5,422 bases of DNA from Clostridiales bacterium (lineage in GTDB: Bacteria; Bacillota; Clostridia; Oscillospirales; Acutalibacteraceae). Below are positions 1-5,422 of this stretch, piece by piece. Within the stretch, counting starts at the first letter, position 1. Each line of letters starts with the position of its first letter. A program made the translations under genes and the position numbers. Location of the stretch: NCBI GenBank assembly GCA_020860025.1, contig JAJBVC010000086.1, forward strand, positions 34,164 through 39,585. The letters run 5' to 3'. The notes beneath the pieces are model-generated. The model was not told the origin of the DNA and did no database searches. It worked only from the letters and a program-made list of their open reading frames with translations.

Positions 1-449
1 GCCATTTTGCCGTCTGAACCGAAATAGCAATATCCGCTACCGTACTGCTTAAATACATTTTGTGAAATAAATCCCGATTTATAGACGCTGTAATAATAAG
101 AGCCGATTTTCATTTTTTCCCAGCCGTTATTTGTGCTCGTCTGCAAGACACCGTTGCTCGCAAAATAATACAGTCCGTCATACGTGCCGTCGTCTATTTC
201 CTTAAAACCGACGACCATTTCATCGGTAGAATCAAGAAAATACCTCTTATTGCCGTCTTCGCAGGTAACCATTCCCTTATAATTATTATTAGAGGTTAAG
301 CCTGTTCCGCTGTAACGGTAACCGCCTGATGAAAGATAATAATACTTGCCGTCAATTTTTTGAACGCCGCTGAGAGTTTTTCCGTCGGCGCCAAAATAGT
401 AATAATCATATTGTCTGTTTTTTCCGTCATTTCCGTAAACCTTGCACCA
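1..449 (-). repeat. Tandem cell-wall-binding (CW/choline-binding-like) protein repeats, about six visible
   Basis: This segment encodes residues 347-495 of the secreted hydrolase. About six degenerate modules of 18-28 residues can be marked. Each has an aromatic cluster followed by a turn such as GADGK, SSGG, ASNG or GSDGK. Examples are DYYYFGADGKTLSG (361-374), IDGKYYYLSSGG (378-389), GLYYFASNG (438-446), IGSYYYSVYKSG (461-472) and GYCYFGSDGK (485-494). This is the signature of the CW_binding/choline-binding/glucan-binding repeat family, which forms a beta-solenoid that binds wall polymers non-covalently. Tryptophan is sparse (W347 and W456 only), unlike classic pneumococcal GWxxxxGxWYY modules, so the ligand need not be choline. 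The array continues past the left edge, so the total number is unknown. Confidence 0.8.
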
Positions 450-1487
450 ACCCTGCGAATTGAGCTTTGTACTGCTTCCCTCTCTGTAAAGACTCACAGT
501 GTCGTCGCTGACAGATATATTAAGCGATTTCTTTTCCTGACCGAGCATATAAACGAAGCCGTAAGCGGCACAATTCTTCCTTGCCGTATTTATCATCCAG
601 TAATTGCCTGTTTCGCCCAAGCCCGCACCGCTGCAATTTGAAGCAAATGAATAGTCGGGCTGAACATAAGAAAGGAATGTCTCTGAATTTGCGGGTGAAA
701 AACCGTGATGCGACATTTTGTAAATATCAGATTTTAAAACCGAAGTGTTTTTATATTTTGAAATCAGCGAGTTTTCACCCTCTGTTTTCGTATCGCCAGC
801 GCTCAAAAATGAAGTGTTACCGCACACAAGTTTTGCAACAAGCGAGCAGTTATTTTGATATTCGTCAAGCTTATCAGCGTCAATAGTGCCTGTTGTTCCG
901 CCGTTTTCAAACGGACTTGTAAAGCCGTCGGGATTAACCGGACCTATAATACTTACATCAACCGAACCGAAAGAAAAGCTGCTGCCCAATTCAAGATACT
1001 GCACCTTACTGTCGTACGAGCCTGACTGAATGTCGGACGATTCGTAAAACTCCTGTATTTTACGGTAATACGTTTCTTCCTCCTCTTCAACCGTTACACC
1101 CTTGTATTTAAGAAGTGACGGGTCGGGAAGATATATATTGTCAATTTCATATTTGCTCATCAGATTAAGTAGCGGCTGAGTACCGTTTTCATCTGTAAAT
1201 CCGCCCGTGTGGTCACCGTGGAAATGGCTCAAATAAAGCGAAAAATGAGTAACTCCCTTTGACTGCAAAAACTCATCGACATAAGAATATGATTCAAAAA
1301 CACCAACGTCCATCAAGAGATATTCGTCTCCCGATTTAACAAGAGTTGAATCGCCGTTATTTCCGTCGCCGAGATAGATTGAATAAATCTCCATTTCATC
1401 TGTCGCAGCATTCGCCGTAATCGGCATATAAACAACAGCTGTAATTACCGCAATTAACACTGCAAGCAATTTTTTAAGTTTTGTCAT
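1..1487 (-). CDS. Secreted MBL-fold hydrolase with C-terminal cell-wall-binding repeats (3' end beyond window)
   Basis: Reading the minus strand from ATG at 1487 gives 495 open codons running off the left edge, so the C-terminus is missing. Residues 1-27 form a signal peptide: K3/K5/K6, a hydrophobic core at 7-19, then TANA with an AxA cleavage site after A27. Residues 33 to about 330 are a ComEC-type metallo-beta-lactamase domain. It has LMDVG at 58-62, the metal-binding HFHGDH at 88-93, NNCSLV at 212-217, AGD at 230-232 and SHHG at 259-262. The membrane segments of true ComEC are absent, so a role in DNA uptake is unlikely. From about residue 347 tandem aromatic wall-binding repeats follow. 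Export plus repeats place the enzyme on the cell surface, probably hydrolysing a phosphoester in a wall polymer. Pneumococcal phosphorylcholine esterase Pce/CbpE has the same domain order. The start is supported by AGAGAGG nine bases upstream. The gene lies 30 bases after the cytidylyltransferase with no terminator seen between them, so it is probably in the same operon. Fold and export are secure; substrate is inferred. Confidence 0.88.
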   Translation of the reverse strand, partial: MTKLKKLLAVLIAVITAVVYMPITANAATDEMEIYSIYLGDGNNGDSTLVKSGDEYLLMDVGVFESYSYVDEFLQSKGVTHFSLYLSHFHGDHTGGFTDENGTQPLLNLMSKYEIDNIYLPDPSLLKYKGVTVEEEEETYYRKIQEFYESSDIQSGSYDSKVQYLELGSSFSFGSVDVSIIGPVNPDGFTSPFENGGTTGTIDADKLDEYQNNCSLVAKLVCGNTSFLSAGDTKTEGENSLISKYKNTSVLKSDIYKMSHHGFSPANSETFLSYVQPDYSFASNCSGAGLGETGNYWMINTARKNCAAYGFVYMLGQEKKSLNISVSDDTVSLYREGSSTKLNSQGWCKVYGNDGKNRQYDYYYFGADGKTLSGVQKIDGKYYYLSSGGYRYSGTGLTSNNNYKGMVTCEDGNKRYFLDSTDEMVVGFKEIDDGTYDGLYYFASNGVLQTSTNNGWEKMKIGSYYYSVYKSGFISQNVFKQYGSGYCYFGSDGKM

Positions 1488-1496
1488 ATATATTTT

Positions 1497-1503
1497 CCTC
1501 TCT
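1497..1503 (-). promoter_or_regulatory. Ribosome binding site of the secreted hydrolase gene
   Basis: On the minus strand AGAGAGG lies nine bases before the ATG at 1487, a good Shine-Dalgarno match. It fixes the start that places the signal peptide at the N-terminus. It falls within the 30-base gap after the cytidylyltransferase stop codon. I see no convincing promoter or hairpin in that gap, which suggests readthrough from the upstream gene. Confidence 0.75.
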
Positions 1504-1517
1504 ATTAAAATAAATTA

Positions 1518-1937
1518 TTATGTTTTATCACGCAAAATCGAAGAAGAGATTCCGTCTGTATGCGGAAGATAGCAGACTGTTACACCCTTTTTGGCAAACG
1601 CTTTTTCAATTTCATTCCACTTTTCAGTTCCCTGCCAGTCACTGCCTACAAAAACGGCGTCAAATTTAAGCTCCTGCCAAGCGTTCATCTTGTCCTCAAG
1701 GTCATAACCTGTCTGCGGAACAACCCTGTCAACATATTTTATTGCCTCAACAATAGCACTTCTGTCTTCAAAGCTTATAACAGGCTTTTTATTTTTACTC
1801 TTTTCGCAGACCTCATCGGTTGTAACACCGACTATGAGATAATCGCAGTGCTCCTTTGCCCGCTTCAAAAGGTTAAGATGACCGATATGAAACAAATCAT
1901 ATACACCTGTTGTATATCCCACCTTGAATTTATCCAT
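1518..1937 (-). CDS. tagD: Glycerol-3-phosphate cytidylyltransferase-like protein (TagD family)
   Basis: This 139-residue cytoplasmic enzyme most likely joins CTP and sn-glycerol-3-phosphate to give CDP-glycerol and pyrophosphate, supplying activated glycerol-phosphate for teichoic-acid-type polymers. TGVYDLFHIGHLNLLKRAK at residues 10-28 holds the nucleotidyltransferase HxGH motif at 17-20. ISFEDRSAIVEAIKYVD follows at 54-70, GSDW at 98-101, and the C-terminal HTDGISSS at 126-133. The last corresponds to the RTEGISTT signature of Bacillus TagD, with three conservative changes. Length matches the family (about 130 residues). The gene starts inside the last codons of the GT2-LicD gene (8-base overlap) behind an AAGGAG site, so the two are probably translationally coupled. 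A CDP-glycerol user lies two genes upstream, which supports glycerol-phosphate as substrate. A related alcohol-phosphate, such as ethanolamine- or choline-phosphate, cannot be excluded from sequence alone. Confidence 0.88.
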   Translation of the reverse strand: MDKFKVGYTTGVYDLFHIGHLNLLKRAKEHCDYLIVGVTTDEVCEKSKNKKPVISFEDRSAIVEAIKYVDRVVPQTGYDLEDKMNAWQELKFDAVFVGSDWQGTEKWNEIEKAFAKKGVTVCYLPHTDGISSSILRDKT

Positions 1938-3942
1938 TGATTTTCTCCTTTTTTAAACGAGCCTGAACAGCCTTATTTCTGTAAGCCTCCCATTTTTTAT
2001 ACTTGTCAACGTCTGTGATAATTCTTTCAAAATCGGTGTGACAAATTCTGTCCTCCTCAGGGGGAAGCTCCATATAATTTTCGCCGAAAAGATGAAGAAT
2101 ATAACCCTCCCATTTTCCGGGAGCCGGAAGCATTACGCCCTCAAATTCCATATCAATCGGCTTGCCGAACCAATCGCTGTCAAGACGGCGGCGAATCATC
2201 GGCATATAATGGCTGCCGAAAGAACAATAATACTTCTTTGAACCGTGCCTGTTGACGTGGCGTAAAAATGCGTCACGCTTTTTATAACAATACATAGGTC
2301 CTTTTTTCTTTAGATAGCGAAAAGCTATATGAGCTATCAAATGGCTTGATTTGCATTTATTAAAGCAGCACGACTGATGCAAAATTCTTGCAATTTGCAA
2401 ATAGAGCTTTGACCTTACAGGGTCAGACGGGAAGTGGTCAAGAGGCAAAATGTCAACAAAACATCCCTGGTGCATATCAAGATCCGACCACTTATTTTCA
2501 GAAACTCTTGTATTATTCTTTCTGACCTTTGCAAAAAGCATCGGATAGTTAGGATCGTTAAAGCACGTTTGATAGAAAAACTGACTTCCGAGCTCTGTTT
2601 CGCACGCCTTTGCAAATTTATCGTAATCGGCACGTGGCATTACCAAATCAACGTCATCATCCCACGGAATAAAGCCCTTGTGCCTGACCGCACCTAAAAG
2701 CGTACCGCCGTAAAGATAATAGGTAATATTATTCTTTTTGCAGATTCTGTCAATTTCTTTAACAATTTCCATTTCACAGGCGTGAAGATCCGCAAGTCTT
2801 TTTTGAATTTCATCGTTGCCCTCGATTGAAACTCCCTTGATATAGGAATTTGAATTGAATTTTTTGGGCATAGGCGGAAGTAAATTTTTGCTCTTTTTCT
2901 TTAAATTTATTCCGAAAAACAGCTTTAAGTATGAATTAACAGCTTTATTTCTTTTATTGCTTCTGTTGCGTTTTTTCTTGTATTTATTTGCTTTTTTATA
3001 GCTTGACGGAGTAAGCACAGCTAACGATTCAAACTCTTTTCTTTTTGTTTTATCGTTGCCGTAGTACATTGAAAGAGTTTCTATATTATCGTTTATAAAG
3101 GTGCTTACCTGCTCAAATTCCTCCCTGTTATCATCAAAATCCTTTTGTGTTATCGTTTTGCCATGATCACTGAGCCTTGAAATATTTTTTGCGCAGTCGC
3201 CGGCAAGCTTCGTAATAAGATGAGGATAATCTCCGATAAGGTCATTGTAGCGTTTAATGTTTGAAAGCGCATACTGCAAATCGGTTGAAACATTTTTGCC
3301 GTAAATAATGCTTTTGGGATTTTTTACATAATAATACTTCGGGTCGCCGAGCATAACGATTTTATCCGCCTGCTCAAACACCTCGTGCATCATATAAGTT
3401 CCCTCAAACGTATGACCTTCGGGAAATTTTACATTATCAAATATTTTTTTTACAAACAGCTTGTTCCAAAAAACAGTTCTTAAATTAAAATTGCATATAA
3501 TTTCCTCAATAGCCTGTTCACGGTTAAAAACGTATGTTTCGCCGTCGCAGCGTGCGTTAGTTTCCTTGCCCTTGATTACTCTGAAATAACGACAAGCGGA
3601 AATGTCGGCATTATAGAACTTCAAACCTGTATAAAGATATTCGTACATATCGACTGTAATCCAGTCGTCGGAATCAATAAAGCCTATATATTCGCCTTTT
3701 GCGGCGCTAAGTCCCGTATTTCTCGCCTTGCAAAGACCGCCGTTTTCCTGATGGATAACCTCTATTCTGCTGTCTGTTTTAGCAAGCTCATCACAGATTA
3801 CGCTGCTCAAATCGGTTGAACCATCGTCTATTAGTATAATCTGCAAATTTTTATACGTTTGGTTTGTAACGCTGTTTACACATTTTCTCAATGAGTTTTC
3901 TACATTGTAAACAGGTATAATTACACTTATCAATTCTTCCAT
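1930..3942 (-). CDS. Two-domain protein: family-2 glycosyltransferase fused to LicD-family phosphotransferase
   Basis: This 670-residue protein joins two enzymes. Residues 4 to about 215 are a GT-A fold family-2 glycosyltransferase: ISVIIPVYNVE (5-15), LIDDGSTD (37-44), NGGLCKARNTG (67-77), and the metal-binding FIDSDD (88-93). Residues 220-310 are mostly helical and unassigned. Residues 316-352 are a very basic linker. Residues 387 to about 635 are a LicD domain: EIDRICKKNNITYYLYGGTLLGA spans 396-418 and the catalytic WDDDVDL lies at 427-433. LicD proteins transfer phosphocholine from CDP-choline to teichoic-acid or LPS sugars; related fukutin-type enzymes transfer polyol-phosphates from CDP donors. 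One polypeptide could thus add a sugar and a phospho-group to the same glycan. No transmembrane helix is evident, so it probably acts at the inner membrane face through its basic linker. The ATG at 3942 has AGGTGA just upstream and follows a strong promoter. tagD overlaps its 3' end. Both domains are certain; donor and acceptor are not. Confidence 0.9.
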   Translation of the reverse strand: MEELISVIIPVYNVENSLRKCVNSVTNQTYKNLQIILIDDGSTDLSSVICDELAKTDSRIEVIHQENGGLCKARNTGLSAAKGEYIGFIDSDDWITVDMYEYLYTGLKFYNADISACRYFRVIKGKETNARCDGETYVFNREQAIEEIICNFNLRTVFWNKLFVKKIFDNVKFPEGHTFEGTYMMHEVFEQADKIVMLGDPKYYYVKNPKSIIYGKNVSTDLQYALSNIKRYNDLIGDYPHLITKLAGDCAKNISRLSDHGKTITQKDFDDNREEFEQVSTFINDNIETLSMYYGNDKTKRKEFESLAVLTPSSYKKANKYKKKRNRSNKRNKAVNSYLKLFFGINLKKKSKNLLPPMPKKFNSNSYIKGVSIEGNDEIQKRLADLHACEMEIVKEIDRICKKNNITYYLYGGTLLGAVRHKGFIPWDDDVDLVMPRADYDKFAKACETELGSQFFYQTCFNDPNYPMLFAKVRKNNTRVSENKWSDLDMHQGCFVDILPLDHFPSDPVRSKLYLQIARILHQSCCFNKCKSSHLIAHIAFRYLKKKGPMYCYKKRDAFLRHVNRHGSKKYYCSFGSHYMPMIRRRLDSDWFGKPIDMEFEGVMLPAPGKWEGYILHLFGENYMELPPEEDRICHTDFERIITDVDKYKKWEAYRNKAVQARLKKEKING
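1945..1952 (-). promoter_or_regulatory. Ribosome binding site of tagD inside the end of the GT2-LicD gene
   Basis: The minus strand reads AAAAGGAG seven bases before the tagD ATG (1937). These bases also encode the Lys/Glu-rich tail of the GT2-LicD protein (KKEK). Together with the 8-base overlap ATGGATAA, shared by the tagD start and the upstream stop, this points to coupled translation of the two genes. Confidence 0.8.
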
Positions 3943-3977
3943 TATTTCACCTGCAATATTTTTCTGATTTGTTTTAA

Positions 3978-4006
3978 ATTTTAATAGAATATATTGTTTT
4001 TGTCAA
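3978..4006 (-). promoter_or_regulatory. Predicted sigma-A promoter for the GT2-LicD/tagD/hydrolase operon
   Basis: On the minus strand a perfect -35 box TTGACA (4006-4001) is followed after exactly 17 bases by TAAAAT (3983-3978), five of six matches to TATAAT. Transcription should start near 3971, giving a leader of about 29 bases before the ATG at 3942, with room for the AGGTGA ribosome site. It sits in the only sizeable gap of the window. The GT2-LicD gene and those after it can therefore be expressed independently of the TagF-like gene. I see no operator-like palindrome or riboswitch in the short leader. Confidence 0.75.
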
Positions 4007-4020
4007 CAAAAATGAAGCTA

Positions 4021-5422
4021 TCACTTTATCAGCTTTGAAATCTTTTTCTTAACTCTTTTGAACTTTCTTTCACGTTCGATTTTTTTGATTTCGCTGCCGA
4101 AAACAGTTTGTACAATCTGCTCACATGAATTTCCGTTTTCATAGCTTAAATATTTATTGTTGAAATCCTCAATACGCCTGCTGCACTTTGCAGTTTCCTC
4201 ATCAATATTGAGAACGGCGTTTATTACCTCATCAGTATCATACACCAATGGGCCCGGCGCTTCTTTTTTGAAATCAACATAAAGTCCTCTGAGCTTGTCT
4301 GCATAATCATCAAAATCATAGGTGTAAAATATCATCGGCTTGCCTAAAAGCGCATAGTCAAACATTACCGACGAATAATCGGTTATAAGGATGTCCGACG
4401 CAAGATATAATTCCTCGACAACCTGATAAAATGTAAAATCAAAAATAAATTCATTGTCGGCAGGTACTGTATATTTTCCTACAGAAAGATGATGAAGACG
4501 CACAAGTAAAACATATTCATCACTTAAAGCATTTCTCATCCGCTCAAGATCAAGCTGCATATCAAAACTGTTTTTCTTTCTCCAAGTCGGAGTATAAAGT
4601 ATAATCTTTTTATTGATAGGAATACCAAGCTTTTCCTTGATTTTCTTTATATCATCATCGGTTTTTCCAAAGAGCATATCGGTTCTCGGATAACCTGTAC
4701 AAAGATATTCCTTGTTAAAATCATAACAGTCTGAAGCCTTGTCTTTCATAAATTGCCCTTGAACTATAAGATAGTCCCAGCGATGAATTTTTCTGCAGAA
4801 CTTTTGCCTTGAAAGTTCAGTCGGGAAATCGGAATCAACGTCAAGACCAAGTGTTTTAAGCGGAGTTCCATGCATTGTCTGAACTTCTATCTGACCGCTT
4901 CGTTTTTCATAAAGCTCTTCAAAATTAACATTGTTTATAAAATATTTTGCAGTTGCCAAATATTTATAATATTCCTGTGACCCTCTACGGATACGCTTGC
5001 CCTTACCTTTAATTGGCGTACGTTCATCACACAGTGACCAAATACATTCAAATTCGGGATAGTTTTTATCAATATATTCGTAAAGATGCTGTGGATTACA
5101 GCTGTACTTTGTTCCCCACATTGACTCAAATATAATTTGTCGGTTGTTAATCGGATTTTTCATATATTGAGGATAATTGTCAAGCACAAGGAGCTTTCGT
5201 TTATCGTATGTGTTCTCGTTTTCAGCCCAAATGCTGTTTACTTTCATTCTCACAATACCCGATGTGCTTCTGTAAAAATCAACAGATAAAGTTTTAAGAT
5301 CAATTTTGAAAATAAAATGCTTTGACTGATAAATTTTACTTTCAACTGTTTTTCCGTTTTTTAGGACATATTCAATAAGCACAAAGCGTGTACCGTTATA
5401 CAAATTTTTGGTTACGCTATTC
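4021..5422 (-). CDS. CDP-glycerol glycerophosphotransferase, TagB/TagF family (5' end beyond window)
   Basis: The protein transfers glycerol-phosphate from CDP-glycerol onto a lipid-linked or growing polyol-phosphate chain, a step in teichoic-acid synthesis at the inner face of the membrane. The frame is open to the right edge, giving 466 visible residues. A TTG at 5403 is the first possible start but has no ribosome site, so the true start is probably outside the window. Counting from the first full codon at 5421, residues 1-65 are beta-rich and unassigned. The Glyphos_transf domain runs from about 76 to 440. It contains QTMHGTPLK (181-189), TGYPRTD (242-248), YTPTWR (276-281), RLHH (308-311), and SDILITDYSSVMFDYALLGK (342-361). 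H184 and H310 or H311 match the two histidines essential in TagF. The last 20 residues are strongly basic (RERKFKRVKKKISKLIK), fitting a peripheral membrane anchor. Whether it primes (TagB-like), polymerises (TagF-like) or uses CDP-ribitol cannot be told from sequence, although the nearby tagD favours CDP-glycerol. Confidence 0.9.
   Translation of the reverse strand, partial: NSVTKNLYNGTRFVLIEYVLKNGKTVESKIYQSKHFIFKIDLKTLSVDFYRSTSGIVRMKVNSIWAENENTYDKRKLLVLDNYPQYMKNPINNRQIIFESMWGTKYSCNPQHLYEYIDKNYPEFECIWSLCDERTPIKGKGKRIRRGSQEYYKYLATAKYFINNVNFEELYEKRSGQIEVQTMHGTPLKTLGLDVDSDFPTELSRQKFCRKIHRWDYLIVQGQFMKDKASDCYDFNKEYLCTGYPRTDMLFGKTDDDIKKIKEKLGIPINKKIILYTPTWRKKNSFDMQLDLERMRNALSDEYVLLVRLHHLSVGKYTVPADNEFIFDFTFYQVVEELYLASDILITDYSSVMFDYALLGKPMIFYTYDFDDYADKLRGLYVDFKKEAPGPLVYDTDEVINAVLNIDEETAKCSRRIEDFNNKYLSYENGNSCEQIVQTVFGSEIKKIERERKFKRVKKKISKLIK

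Noticed and set aside
360..886. Two overlapping plus-strand open frames opposite the secreted hydrolase
   Set aside because: The minus strand carries a continuous 495-codon frame with signal peptide, MBL motifs and repeats. The plus-strand frames have no family features.
1..1487. ComEC DNA-uptake channel
   Set aside because: The MBL domain is ComEC-like, but the protein has only a signal peptide, no polytopic membrane region, and wall-binding repeats instead.
1560..1940. Plus-strand open frame of 126 codons opposite tagD
   Set aside because: It is antisense to a clear TagD-family gene, and its translation has no recognisable motif or ribosome site.
2038..2697. Short open frames on both strands within the GT2-LicD gene
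   Set aside because: They lie wholly inside the LicD coding region in other frames and show no motifs or ribosome sites.
3984..4023. Rho-independent terminator after the TagF-like gene
   Set aside because: Only a 3-base TGA/TCA pairing around TAGCT is seen before a short T run, too weak for a terminator hairpin. The T-rich stretch overlaps the promoter.
5401..5403. TTG as the start codon of the TagF-like gene
   Set aside because: No Shine-Dalgarno sequence precedes it and the frame stays open to the window edge. Treated as a 5'-partial gene.
1..5422. CRISPR array, tRNA, insertion sequence or attachment site
   Set aside because: No direct-repeat array, cloverleaf, transposase motif or terminal inverted repeat was found. 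Nearly all bases are in the four genes.

Overview
The window is a densely coded, AT-rich piece of a Gram-positive (Bacillota) chromosome. I infer a gut-type Clostridia such as a Ruminococcus-like organism from four signs: low GC by eye, strong AGGAG-type ribosome sites, teichoic-acid style genes, and a secreted protein with YYYF/DGK cell-wall-binding repeats. There is no rRNA or housekeeping marker to fix the genus. All four genes lie on the minus strand, so transcription runs from right to left. The only gaps are 78 and 30 bases, and no stretch over 300 bases lacks a gene.

In transcription order the genes are as follows. (1) 5422-4021 is a TagB/TagF-type CDP-glycerol glycerophosphotransferase whose 5' end lies beyond the right edge. 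(2) A 78-base gap carries a near-consensus sigma-A promoter, TTGACA-17-TAAAAT. (3) 3942-1930 is a 670-residue fusion of a family-2 glycosyltransferase and a LicD-type nucleotidyl-phosphate-alcohol transferase. (4) 1937-1518 is a TagD-like glycerol-3-phosphate cytidylyltransferase that overlaps the fusion gene by 8 bases. (5) 1487-1 is a secreted metallo-beta-lactamase-fold hydrolase followed by cell-wall-binding repeats, cut off by the left edge.

Read together, the genes look like a surface-polymer module. TagD would make CDP-glycerol, and the TagF-like enzyme would use it to add or polymerise glycerol-phosphate. The GT2-LicD fusion would add a sugar and a phospho-substituent. The secreted hydrolase would be held on the wall by its repeats, where it could trim the substituent. 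The hydrolase has the same architecture as the pneumococcal phosphorylcholine esterase Pce/CbpE (MBL domain plus wall-binding repeats). A possible writer and a possible eraser of a phospho-decoration therefore sit next to each other. The decoration could be phosphocholine, the classic LicD product. It could also be phosphoglycerol, because the only nucleotide-activating enzyme in view is TagD-like and its gene overlaps the LicD gene. The enzyme families are clear from motifs. The substrate and the writer/eraser link are inference.
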